Assembly: GCA_019911785.1 (NCBI GenBank)
Contig: JAIOJM010000304.1
Span: 1 to 24,985, forward strand
Reading direction: 5' to 3'
DNA from: Sulfuricella sp.
GTDB taxonomy: Bacteria > Pseudomonadota > Gammaproteobacteria > Burkholderiales > Sulfuricellaceae
Length of the DNA stretch: 24,985 nucleotides
In this document: positions 1 to 7,354 of the stretch, one piece after another
Numbering within the stretch: position 1 is the stretch's first letter
Layout: the number at the start of each line of letters is the position of its first letter
Notes under the pieces: model-generated
Databases searched by the model: none
Told to the model about the DNA's origin: nothing
What the model saw: the letters and a program-made list of their open reading frames with translations, nothing else
Made by a program: the position numbers and the translations under genes

Positions 1-2
1 GC

Positions 3-77
3 CATTCTTTTGTGCCAGCACTCATAGCTACAGCCAGCAAAATGATTGCCGAAATCGAGCGGCGGGGCTGGGTGTGA
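3..77 (+). CDS. 3' end of an unidentified CDS (partial)
   Basis: The third forward frame is open from the window edge and ends in TGA at 75-77. It encodes about 24 residues with a plausible amphipathic ending (…SKMIAEIERRGWV). The upstream part is outside the window, so the family cannot be named. The TGA overlaps an ATG at 77 (TGATG), which would permit coupling to the short frame that follows. It could also be a chance open frame. Confidence 0.3.
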   Translation, partial: HSFVPALIATASKMIAEIERRGWV

Positions 78-229
78 TGCAAAACACCACTATGACAGAA
101 AGACCTGCGTGCTCAAGTTCTAATTGCCTTGCTGAAACGAGTCGACTTAATGCCGCCAGCAAAAATAGCGATCTGACAATTTTTCAATTCTGTAAGCGGT
201 TCAAGGAACTGACAAAGGATCCATCATGA
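77..229 (+). CDS. possible small ORF, 50 aa, unknown
   Basis: This frame starts at the ATG overlapping the preceding stop (TGATG). It ends in a TGA that overlaps the ATG of the HTH gene (ATGA, 226-229). The product is Ser/Asn/Thr-rich in its first half, ends in a basic stretch, and has no recognisable domain. No strong ribosome binding site precedes it. The coupled geometry on both sides is the only argument for it. It sits where a HigB-like toxin would be expected upstream of a HigA-like antitoxin but does not resemble one. It may well be non-coding. Confidence 0.17.
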   Translation: MQNTTMTERPACSSSNCLAETSRLNAASKNSDLTIFQFCKRFKELTKDPS

Positions 230-543
230 CCGGGCTACGTTTTTCCAGTGTTTGGGATGCAATCGAGGACACCCCACAGCAAGCCGCCAGCATGAAGGCG
301 CGCTCTGAATTGATGCGGGCGCTGCAATCGTGGATCGAGTCCGAGGGGCTAAATCAGGTTGCCGCAGCGGGACTGTTTGGTGTCACGCAACCACGAATTT
401 CAGATCTTGTGCGCGGGCGAATCAATCTGTTTTCGCTGGATACCTTGATGGATATGGCGGCAACAGCGGGCTTATCGCCTCATGTGGCAATCAAGGCGCC
501 AAAGCGCGGCAAGCGACGGGATACTGACGTGATCCATGTCTGA
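226..543 (+). CDS. XRE/HigA-like helix-turn-helix antitoxin-type regulator
   Basis: This 105-residue protein has a helix-turn-helix of the XRE/HigA2 type at about residues 41-65 (NQVAAAGLFGVTQPRISDL), followed by the usual LDTLMDMAATAGL helix and a basic tail. Such proteins are DNA-binding antitoxins that repress their own operon and are normally encoded just after a RelE/HigB-like toxin. No toxin is recognisable in the 225 bases upstream, so it appears orphaned, or its partner lies before the window. The start is supported by AAGGA at about 215-219. A UPF0175/DUF3368 pair follows after 82 bases. The family call is firm; the biological target is unknown. Confidence 0.8.
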   Translation: MTGLRFSSVWDAIEDTPQQAASMKARSELMRALQSWIESEGLNQVAAAGLFGVTQPRISDLVRGRINLFSLDTLMDMAATAGLSPHVAIKAPKRGKRRDTDVIHV

Positions 544-625
544 GTAAATTTTCAGGATGTCCTGTTCAAGGGCGTTATAGTGGTATATTTTCAATCTCAT
601 ACCTAATTTTATTGGGAGAATCCTC

Positions 626-880
626 ATGAACCAGTGCATCCAGATTGAATGTCCTCAAGCGATACTGGTCGGCTTGCACATGAACGCCGAAGGACTGGCC
701 GCATACATGAAGGAGCAAACCGCGATCAAGCTTTTCAAAGACGGCCAGCTTTCCTCTGGAACAGCCGCCGCCTGGCTGGATATGCCGCGCGTGCGTTTTC
801 TACACTTGGCGATGTCCCAAGGGGCGGTCTTGTTGGAAGACAGTCAAGACGATTTCGCGCGTGAAACCGCACTGCTATGA
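626..880 (+). CDS. UPF0175 family antitoxin
   Basis: This 84-residue protein resembles the UPF0175 family. An N-terminal beta segment is followed by a KEQTAIKLFKDGQLSSGTAA helix region and a WLDMPRVRFLHLA helix-turn-helix-like stretch. UPF0175 proteins are small putative antitoxins paired with DUF3368 PIN-like toxins, and that is the arrangement here. The stop overlaps the ATG of the next gene by four bases (ATGA, 877-880), so translation is probably coupled. GGGAGA at about 613-618 is a suitable ribosome binding site. The pair is probably autoregulated from the AT-rich 82-base gap upstream. Functional assignment rests on family and partner, not on a catalytic motif. Confidence 0.8.
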   Translation: MNQCIQIECPQAILVGLHMNAEGLAAYMKEQTAIKLFKDGQLSSGTAAAWLDMPRVRFLHLAMSQGAVLLEDSQDDFARETALL

Positions 881-1350
881 TTGTATTTAGCAACACCACG
901 CCGTTAATTGCGCTCGCAGGCATTAATCGGCTTGATCTTCTTCAGGCCATTTTTGGGCGTATTCACCTGGCTCAGGAAGTGGTAGATGAGTGCGCTGCCG
1001 GTGGAAAAATTTTTGTTCCAGAATTAACCAAATTGCCTTGGGTTGAAATTGTTCAATCAACCCATCCGACACTGCCAAGCCTGCTGCTTGACCTTGACCG
1101 GGGCGAATTGCACACCCTCGATATGGCAAAAAAACTGAGGGCAGACCGGGTAATTATCGACGAACGAATTGGTCGCAACCTCGCTGAATACATCGGCTTG
1201 AGAGTAATTGGCACCTTGGGTGTCTTGCTCAAGGCCAAACAACTCGGCCTTATACCCAGCTTTTCAGATGCCGTTACCGCCATGCTGGCAAATGGCATAC
1301 ATTACCACCCTGCACTTGTCGAAAAGCTGATTAAATATGCGGATGAGTGA
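877..1350 (+). CDS. DUF3368 PIN-like toxin of a UPF0175/DUF3368 module
   Basis: This 157-residue protein matches the DUF3368 family. It opens with SNTTPLIAL, has an acidic VVDECA segment at about residues 36-41, and carries the conserved GELHTLDMAKKLRADRVIIDER and GLRVIGTLGVLLKAKQLGLI blocks. PIN-fold toxins are Mg-dependent ribonucleases that use clustered acidic residues. The position of the first PIN aspartate is Asn here (SNTTPL), a state I believe also occurs in this family, so it is not by itself a sign of decay. The gene overlaps its antitoxin by four bases and is full length. A 112-base gap separates it from the MntA-like gene. Confidence 0.82.
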   Translation: MIVFSNTTPLIALAGINRLDLLQAIFGRIHLAQEVVDECAAGGKIFVPELTKLPWVEIVQSTHPTLPSLLLDLDRGELHTLDMAKKLRADRVIIDERIGRNLAEYIGLRVIGTLGVLLKAKQLGLIPSFSDAVTAMLANGIHYHPALVEKLIKYADE

Positions 1351-1462
1351 AATGAAAACCGGACATGCGCGACAAGCCAGCCATCAGGTCAGAAAACAAC
1401 GCCCTCTGCTCACAGATATAGAGAAATCACACAAAGCAACCCCCTCCAGCAGGAGACATGAC

Positions 1463-1756
1463 ATGCCACGAGATGACATCCTGACCTTCCTGAGAACTCA
1501 CAAGCAGGAAATGCAACTGAACTACGGTGTGGCCGTTATCGGACTTTTTGGCAGCTACGCACGCCAGGCTGCGCGGGACGACTCGGATATAGACATCCTC
1601 GTCGAATTTCAGGCCGAGAAGAAAACCTTGCGGAATTTCTTCGGGTGCAAACGCTATCTTGAAGAAAACCTTGGAAGGCACGTCGATCTTGGCATCGAGA
1701 GCGCATTGAAGCCGATGGTTCACGAGACAATAAAAAAAGATGTTCTCTATGCCTGA
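1463..1756 (+). CDS. mntA: MntA-like minimal nucleotidyltransferase antitoxin
   Basis: This 97-residue minimal nucleotidyltransferase carries the GSX10DXD motif intact (GSYARQAARDDSDID), followed by ILVEF, where the third acidic residue normally sits. In MntA-HepT modules this enzyme AMPylates a tyrosine beside the HEPN active site and so inactivates the HepT RNase. The start at 1463 is chosen because AGGAG at 1451-1455 lies seven bases upstream; an in-frame ATG at 1337 would add 42 residues unlike the family. It overlaps the HepT-like gene by eight bases. The nucleotidyltransferase looks functional although its partner is damaged. Confidence 0.85.
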   Translation: MPRDDILTFLRTHKQEMQLNYGVAVIGLFGSYARQAARDDSDIDILVEFQAEKKTLRNFFGCKRYLEENLGRHVDLGIESALKPMVHETIKKDVLYA

Positions 1757-2060
1757 ACGCCATCACCAGCTTTATCTCACGGACATACTGGATTCTGGGC
1801 CCGCATTCCAGTCCTATGTTCAAGACATTGCCTTCGAACAGTTCATTGTCGAGAGGATGCGCTGCGCAGCCGTCATACGTGAATTTGAGATCATCGGCGA
1901 AGCGGTTGGAAAACTGCCGGAAACAGTCAAGGCTGACTCCCCTGAGGTGCCGTGGCGTGATATCAATGCCATAAAGACAGAACTCCCATTACTGCTGGAC
2001 GCGACTCAGACGATCCTCAGCGGCGAGCAAACAAAGGAAAGTAATCGGGATGCCCTCTGA
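1749..2060 (+). CDS. hepT: HepT/DUF86 HEPN protein with internal deletion of the catalytic segment
   Basis: This 103-residue product aligns with HepT (DUF86) at both ends: MPERHHQLYLTDILDS…AFEQFIVE, IREFEIIGEAVGKLPE and VPWRDI, then ELPLLLDATQTIL. Family members have about 20-25 residues after PWRxI, with the RX4-6H RNase motif and the tyrosine modified by MntA (RN..LIH.Y..VD). Here VPWRDI runs straight into NAIKTELPLLL, so the catalytic Arg and His and the target Tyr are all missing. The reading frame is preserved. The start at 1749 gives the usual MPxR N terminus; ATG 1740 is an alternative. Its end overlaps wzt by 11 bases. It is probably an inactive toxin remnant. Confidence 0.78.
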   Translation: MPERHHQLYLTDILDSGPAFQSYVQDIAFEQFIVERMRCAAVIREFEIIGEAVGKLPETVKADSPEVPWRDINAIKTELPLLLDATQTILSGEQTKESNRDAL

Positions 2061-3333
2061 CGAAATCGCCATCTCGGTCAAAAATCTCACCAAGAAATAT
2101 CGTATCTTCGGCCACCCCGGCGACCGGATCAAGCAGGCGCTTACCTTTGGTCGGGTTCGCTTTCACCGGGAATTTACGGCCTTGCAGGACGTTTCCTTTG
2201 AAATCAAAAAAGGAGAAACCGTCGGCATCATTGGCCGTAATGGGTCGGGTAAGAGCACCTTGCTGCAGCTCATCTGCGGCATTCTCAAACCCACATCCGG
2301 CACCGTGCAGGTCAATGGACGTGTTTCCGCTTTGTTGGAATTGGGTGCTGGCTTCAACCCGGAATTTACCGGGCGTGAGAATGTTTACTTCCAGGGTGCG
2401 GTGATGGGCCTGACGAAGGAAGAAATGGACGAACGTTTCGATGTCATCGCCGCCTTCGCGGAAATCGGGGAATTCATTGACCAGCCGGTGCGGACTTATT
2501 CGAGTGGGATGTTTGTGCGGCTGGCGTTCGCAGTGGCCGTCAGTGTGGAGCCCGATGTCTTGGTGGTGGATGAGGCGCTTGCAGTGGGCGACTCGGGGTT
2601 CCAAGCGAAGTGTTTCCGCCGTATGCAGGAGATGTGCGATGGCGGCGTCACCATATTATTCGTTACCCATGATATGGACCAAATCATCCAGATGTGCCGA
2701 CGGGCACTGTTCCTAGATGAAGGGACTCTCTTGGGCGATGGGCAGCCGAATGGTATTGCGAACCGCTATCTGGACAGCCTGTTTACCCATGTGCGGGGTG
2801 AAAAAGTGAGTGAACGCCCCTCGTGTGGACATGTCAACGAGGCCGAACATTTCCACCTCCACCCTGCCTATCACTCCGGTGAATACCGCTGGGGCAATGG
2901 AGGGGCCGCCATACAGGATTTTGTTCTGCGCCAGAATGGACTGGATAACCCGCCTGTATTGGAGTCGGGTATGCCAGTGGAGTTGTCGATTCTCGTTAGC
3001 TTTCATCAGAGCACCACTCACCCCGTTTTCGGCCTTGCCCTCAAATCTAAGCAAGGCGCCATCCTGTTCGGAGCGAATTCCGACACTATTCCAGATATCC
3101 CAGACACGCTGCCTCGCAGCGCCGGGGAAGTCTTGTGGGCGATCTTCACATTCACCCCGTGGCTCCACTCTGGAGACTACTTCCTATCCGTGGGCGTGGT
3201 GGAAATCTGTGACCAGGGAATTCTTCCCCTGGATCGGCGCTACGACTCTATCCGCTTCTCTGTGCGGCACTCCGCCTCCCAAGCCGGTCCGGTAGCGATG
3301 AACCCGGGCTTCAGTTTTCTTGATTCACCATGA
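2050..3333 (+). CDS. wzt: Wzt-type ABC transporter ATP-binding protein with C-terminal glycan-binding domain
   Basis: This 427-residue protein carries Walker A at 62-70 (GRNGSGKST), the signature YSSGM at 150-154, Walker B LVVDEALAVGD at 171-181 and the H-loop His207. That is the O-antigen/teichoic-acid exporter ATPase type. Residues from about 260 to 405 form a beta-rich extension like Wzt-C, which in E. coli O8/O9a binds the modified non-reducing end of the glycan before export. It should energise export of a completed lipid-linked polysaccharide at the inner membrane. The obligatory Wzm permease is not in the window; toxin-antitoxin genes occupy the place upstream. The stop overlaps the methyltransferase start (ATGA, 3330-3333), so the two are coupled. 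Confidence 0.9.
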   Translation: MPSDEIAISVKNLTKKYRIFGHPGDRIKQALTFGRVRFHREFTALQDVSFEIKKGETVGIIGRNGSGKSTLLQLICGILKPTSGTVQVNGRVSALLELGAGFNPEFTGRENVYFQGAVMGLTKEEMDERFDVIAAFAEIGEFIDQPVRTYSSGMFVRLAFAVAVSVEPDVLVVDEALAVGDSGFQAKCFRRMQEMCDGGVTILFVTHDMDQIIQMCRRALFLDEGTLLGDGQPNGIANRYLDSLFTHVRGEKVSERPSCGHVNEAEHFHLHPAYHSGEYRWGNGGAAIQDFVLRQNGLDNPPVLESGMPVELSILVSFHQSTTHPVFGLALKSKQGAILFGANSDTIPDIPDTLPRSAGEVLWAIFTFTPWLHSGDYFLSVGVVEICDQGILPLDRRYDSIRFSVRHSASQAGPVAMNPGFSFLDSP

Positions 3334-5096
3334 GCGCCTACGACCACGACCCTGTAACTTGTGTCTGGTTACGCCAAGACGCAGCCTCACTGTCTTACTC
3401 TGATGGCTCAGAAGTGGAAAACCGCATGCTCAGTATCCTCAAAAATACGGAGGATGTTTCCACCCTATCACCTCAGTTGGCCAACGCCATCCGAGACTGG
3501 CCTACTGAGTACCATTTTTCGTCTGCACGCCACAATCTTCTGCGTCCCTTTGCCATCGGCCCGCGCCAACGTGTCCTGGAGTTGGGTAGTGGGTGTGGCG
3601 CGTTAACCCGTTACCTAGGCGAATCTGGGGCCACCGTGGTGGCAGTGGAAGGTAGTCTGCCCCGTGCCGGCATCACCGCCGAGCGCTGCCGGGATCTACC
3701 TAATGTCTCAGTCTATTGCGACGACCTGATGGCCTTTGAGGCGGAGGGCTCCTTTGACTATGTGCTTCTGATCGGTGTGCTGGAATGGACCCCAGTCTTC
3801 ATGGCGGGTGATGAGCCTGTGGGCCGAACCCTTTCTGTAGCTGCACGCTACCTTGCAGAGGATGGTACCTTGCTTCTTGCCATTGAGAACCGACTCGGCT
3901 TGAAATACTTCAATGGCTGTGCTGAAGACCACATTGGAATACCCTATTTTGGTATCCACGACCTATATGGTAGGGGTACGCCCGTTACTTTCGGACGTGC
4001 ACAGATCTCGACCTATCTCAGGGCGGCCGGGTTCCAGGAACAGGAGTTTTTTCATCCCTTCCCGGACTACAAGCTGCCGGGACTCATCCTAAGCGAAGCG
4101 GGAAGTAAGGATGTGCGGCTGCGCCAAGCCGATCTCCTTCTCCCCTATGCCGGATGGGGTTGCCAGGAAACATATCACCGTGCATTTGATGAAGCGCTGG
4201 TCTGGCAGAGTATCGCTGCCAACGGGCTGATGGGTGAATTTTCCAATTCATTCCTGATCCGAGCTCGGAAATCTGTATCCTCACCTGTAGATTGGCTCGT
4301 TAAGGCATATGGTCGCACCCAGCGACACACCGCCTTTCTCACGGAAAGCACCATTACACCCGGTGATGGAGGAAGTCTGGAAGTAACGAAACGATCTCTC
4401 TATCCGGACGTTTCAACTCCAATTGGTCTGTTTCGCCAAGTTCTGGAAGACAGTACATATCTCCATGGGCGCCTTCTCGAAGGGGATATAAGGCGCGCCT
4501 TTGCTCAAGGGGCCGACATAGATGACCTGGTAGTTCCATTTTTGCCTTGGATAGCCTTTCTCCGTCATCATGAAGCCCCTTGTACAGAAGGGATCCCTTG
4601 CCTGCCAGGCCACTTTGTAGACTGCGTGCCAGCCAACCTAATCGTTGGGGAGGATGGGGAATTGCACTTCATTGATCGGGAATGGATCTGTGTTCAACCG
4701 GTGCCGCTCGCATGGGTGACCATCCGGGGAATAATGATCGCTTCCAGGAGCTGCCTCGACAATTCAGCCTTGGCCGGCATGAGCTGCCGATCCTTCATCG
4801 AGGTAATCGCCAGTCGGGCAGGTTTGATTTTTTCTGAGGCTGACTACGTCGCCGCATCGGCAATGGAGGCCCGATTTCATGAATTCTGTTATGGGGCAGA
4901 GAAAGTGGTGCCTGACTTGGCAGGAATGCTGGATCAGGAGATGTTATTGTTCCACCGCTTGTCAGACGCTCCAGCTCTACGTCGGCAACTCATGTGGCAT
5001 CGCCAGGAACTGGCTCGTGTCAAAGCTACGCGCTCTTGGCGTTTCACCAGCCCTTTCCGGGTAGCATGGAACCTGGGTCGATGGATCATGAAATGA
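3330..5096 (+). CDS. class I SAM methyltransferase with kinase-like C-terminal region (WbdD-like architecture)
   Basis: This 588-residue protein has a Rossmann methyltransferase domain: VLELGSGCGALTRYLG at about 81-97, an acidic end of strand 2 (VAVEGS) and DYVLLIGVLEW. The C-terminal half holds a pattern like an APH/kinase catalytic loop at about 427-452: D-x-x-P-x-N-L-I, then HFIDREW. The last 40 residues are the SWRFTSPFR-type tail common in surface-glycan enzymes. E. coli WbdD also combines a methyltransferase and a kinase, caps O9a chains and creates the end group read by Wzt-C. Being coupled to a Wzt with such a domain suggests a chain-capping role here. The methyltransferase call is firm. 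Kinase activity is inference, and I see no long coiled-coil ruler. Confidence 0.75.
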   Translation: MSAYDHDPVTCVWLRQDAASLSYSDGSEVENRMLSILKNTEDVSTLSPQLANAIRDWPTEYHFSSARHNLLRPFAIGPRQRVLELGSGCGALTRYLGESGATVVAVEGSLPRAGITAERCRDLPNVSVYCDDLMAFEAEGSFDYVLLIGVLEWTPVFMAGDEPVGRTLSVAARYLAEDGTLLLAIENRLGLKYFNGCAEDHIGIPYFGIHDLYGRGTPVTFGRAQISTYLRAAGFQEQEFFHPFPDYKLPGLILSEAGSKDVRLRQADLLLPYAGWGCQETYHRAFDEALVWQSIAANGLMGEFSNSFLIRARKSVSSPVDWLVKAYGRTQRHTAFLTESTITPGDGGSLEVTKRSLYPDVSTPIGLFRQVLEDSTYLHGRLLEGDIRRAFAQGADIDDLVVPFLPWIAFLRHHEAPCTEGIPCLPGHFVDCVPANLIVGEDGELHFIDREWICVQPVPLAWVTIRGIMIASRSCLDNSALAGMSCRSFIEVIASRAGLIFSEADYVAASAMEARFHEFCYGAEKVVPDLAGMLDQEMLLFHRLSDAPALRRQLMWHRQELARVKATRSWRFTSPFRVAWNLGRWIMK

Positions 5097-5255
5097 CCGG
5101 ACAGGAAGATCGAGTCATGACAGCTTTCCGTAATAGGCATTCGACAAGAGCCAAGACTCAGTCCAGAGACCGACTAACCCGGTTTTCACTACGTTGGTTA
5201 TGAGAATATCGGGTAAGCCTCAATCTCCTCAAGCAATTGGCAGAAAGACTTCTCC

Positions 5256-7346
5256 ATGCTGAAAAAACTATGGACATTGCTTGTTAGAATGCCATCCCAT
5301 GCAGCCATTGCGGGGGGATGGATTCCGTTATTCAAGGTGGCGGTATTGGTCATCAAGCGTGAGGGGCTAGGCAGTTTTGTTATCAAGCTCAATCGGCTGC
5401 TTGGTGTCGCACTCCAGGCCAGTCACAGCGCTGGTCATCTCAAGAGCGTGGACGTCCAGAGATTTAACGGCGAGGAGGCATTGAGGGTCGCGCAGTCGCT
5501 CGAGTTTCAGTGTCACGCCAGCCCTCGTGTATCCATCATTATTCCGGTATTTAATCAGTTCGCGCTCACCATTGAATGCCTGGCTTCAATCAGGCGTCAC
5601 CCTCAGACGACGCCTTTTGAGTTACTGCTCATTGACGATGCCTCCACAGATGAGACTCAGGCAGTGCTGGCCTCCATTCCGGGCATGCGGTATCAGAGAA
5701 ACAGTTCAAATGTTGGCTACCTGCATTCCTGCAATGGCGCGCTTCTGAATGCATGTGGGGACTATATCTATTTTTTGAATAATGATACCCAGGTTCAGAA
5801 GGATTGGCTCGACCCTCTGGTAAGAAGGCTGGATGCTCATTCCGATATCGGCATTGTCGGCTCCATGCTGCTTTGCCCCGATGGCCGGCTACAGGAGGCG
5901 GGCGCCAGGCTGATCAAACCATCAGACAATTCCCAAGGCGAATTGATCGGAGAGTTAATTGGTCTGGGGTGTAGCGCATTCGACCCGTGCTACCAGTTCG
6001 CGCGTGAGGTTGAATACTGCTCTGGTGCGAGCTTGATGGTCAGGCATGACCTGCTTACCGCTGTGGGTGGCTTAGATGCCAGTTATGCCCCGGCATATTT
6101 CGAAGATGTAGACTTGGCCTATAAGGCCCGACAGTCGGGATACCGAGTCTATTACGAACCTCTCTCTGAGGTGGTGCATCATCTTAGTGCATCGACAGGG
6201 GGAAACTCCGGTCTCAAGCAACGGCTTATTGCTCGGAACGCCCAGATATTTCAGGATAAGTGGAATGACGAAATTGCCTGTAACCGACGTGTCCGGTCAA
6301 TTGCCTTTTATCTTCCCCAATACCATCCTATTCCCGAGAATGACGAATGGTGGGGCAAGGGTTTCACGGAATGGACGAATGTCGCAAAGGCGAAACCCAA
6401 TTTCGTAGACCATTATCAGCCACATATGCCGGGAGAACTTGGGTTTTATGACCTGCGCCTTCCGGAAGTAAGGGAGCAGCAGGCGACCCTTGCCGAGGAG
6501 TACGGCATATATGGATTCTGTTATTACTATTACTGGTTCAATGGCAAGCGCCTGCTGCATCGTCCTCTGGACGAAATTCTGTCCACAGGCCGCCCGGATT
6601 TCCCTTTTTGCGTCTGCTGGGCTAACGAAAACTGGACTCGTACCTGGGATGGGCAGGCCAGCCAAGTATTGATCGCCCAGCACCATTCCCCTGAAGACGA
6701 TATTGCCTTCGTCCAAAGTCTGTTTCCCGCCCTGCGGGACAGCCGCTATATCCGCGTCGGCGGAAAGCCCTTGCTTTTGGTCTACAAGGTTGCTCTGCTC
6801 CCTAACCCTGAGAAAACCGCCCTTGTGTGGCGCGACCAATGCCGGGCTGCCGGGATCGGCGAAATCTATTTGGCTTGTGTACATAACAACGCAAACCCAG
6901 AGCTTAACGTCGATCCGAGAACGATAGAATTCGATGCTGCTGTTGAGTTTCCACCTTTAGGCAAAGGAGTTATAGCGCCGACACCTCACCATCTTCTCAA
7001 TAAGAAATTCCGCGGGCTCTGTTATGACTACATTGCTACGGCAAAAAATATCGCCTTGGGTAGATGCCCCCCTTTCACATTCTTCAGGGGGGTCATGCCG
7101 TCTTGGGACAATACCGCCAGACGGCAGGATTCCGGACATATTTTCCTCGGGGCTAGTCCGGAGGAGTACGGGCGCTGGCTTGAATCCGCCGCTGAGTGGA
7201 CGGCGCGTATGCATGTAGGCGATGAGCGCATCGTATTTATCAACGCCTGGAACGAATGGGCGGAAGGTAACCATCTTGAACCTGATCAAAAACATGGGCG
7301 TGCCTATCTAGAGGCCACTCATGCGGTTATGCAGCGATATTCCTGA
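5256..7346 (+). CDS. bifunctional glycosyltransferase: GT2 domain fused to WbsX (GH99-like) domain
   Basis: This 696-residue protein has two enzymatic parts. Residues from about 91 to 330 are a GT-A family 2 domain (VSIIIPVFNQ, LLIDDASTDE, FLNNDTQ as the metal-binding stretch, then FEDVDLAYKARQSGY). From about 346 to the end it is a WbsX/GH99-like domain (AFYLPQYHPIPENDEWWGKG, GFCYYYYWFNGKRLL, CWANENWTRTWDG, INAWNEWAEG). WbsX proteins occur in O-antigen and rhamnan loci; their exact reaction is poorly defined. The first 50 residues form an amphipathic lead (KREGLGSFVIKLNRLLG). The gene lies 159 bases after the methyltransferase and eight bases before the GT4 gene. The acceptor and sugar cannot be read from sequence. 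Confidence 0.85.
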   Translation: MLKKLWTLLVRMPSHAAIAGGWIPLFKVAVLVIKREGLGSFVIKLNRLLGVALQASHSAGHLKSVDVQRFNGEEALRVAQSLEFQCHASPRVSIIIPVFNQFALTIECLASIRRHPQTTPFELLLIDDASTDETQAVLASIPGMRYQRNSSNVGYLHSCNGALLNACGDYIYFLNNDTQVQKDWLDPLVRRLDAHSDIGIVGSMLLCPDGRLQEAGARLIKPSDNSQGELIGELIGLGCSAFDPCYQFAREVEYCSGASLMVRHDLLTAVGGLDASYAPAYFEDVDLAYKARQSGYRVYYEPLSEVVHHLSASTGGNSGLKQRLIARNAQIFQDKWNDEIACNRRVRSIAFYLPQYHPIPENDEWWGKGFTEWTNVAKAKPNFVDHYQPHMPGELGFYDLRLPEVREQQATLAEEYGIYGFCYYYYWFNGKRLLHRPLDEILSTGRPDFPFCVCWANENWTRTWDGQASQVLIAQHHSPEDDIAFVQSLFPALRDSRYIRVGGKPLLLVYKVALLPNPEKTALVWRDQCRAAGIGEIYLACVHNNANPELNVDPRTIEFDAAVEFPPLGKGVIAPTPHHLLNKKFRGLCYDYIATAKNIALGRCPPFTFFRGVMPSWDNTARRQDSGHIFLGASPEEYGRWLESAAEWTARMHVGDERIVFINAWNEWAEGNHLEPDQKHGRAYLEATHAVMQRYS

Positions 7347-7354
7347 CTAGGCAG

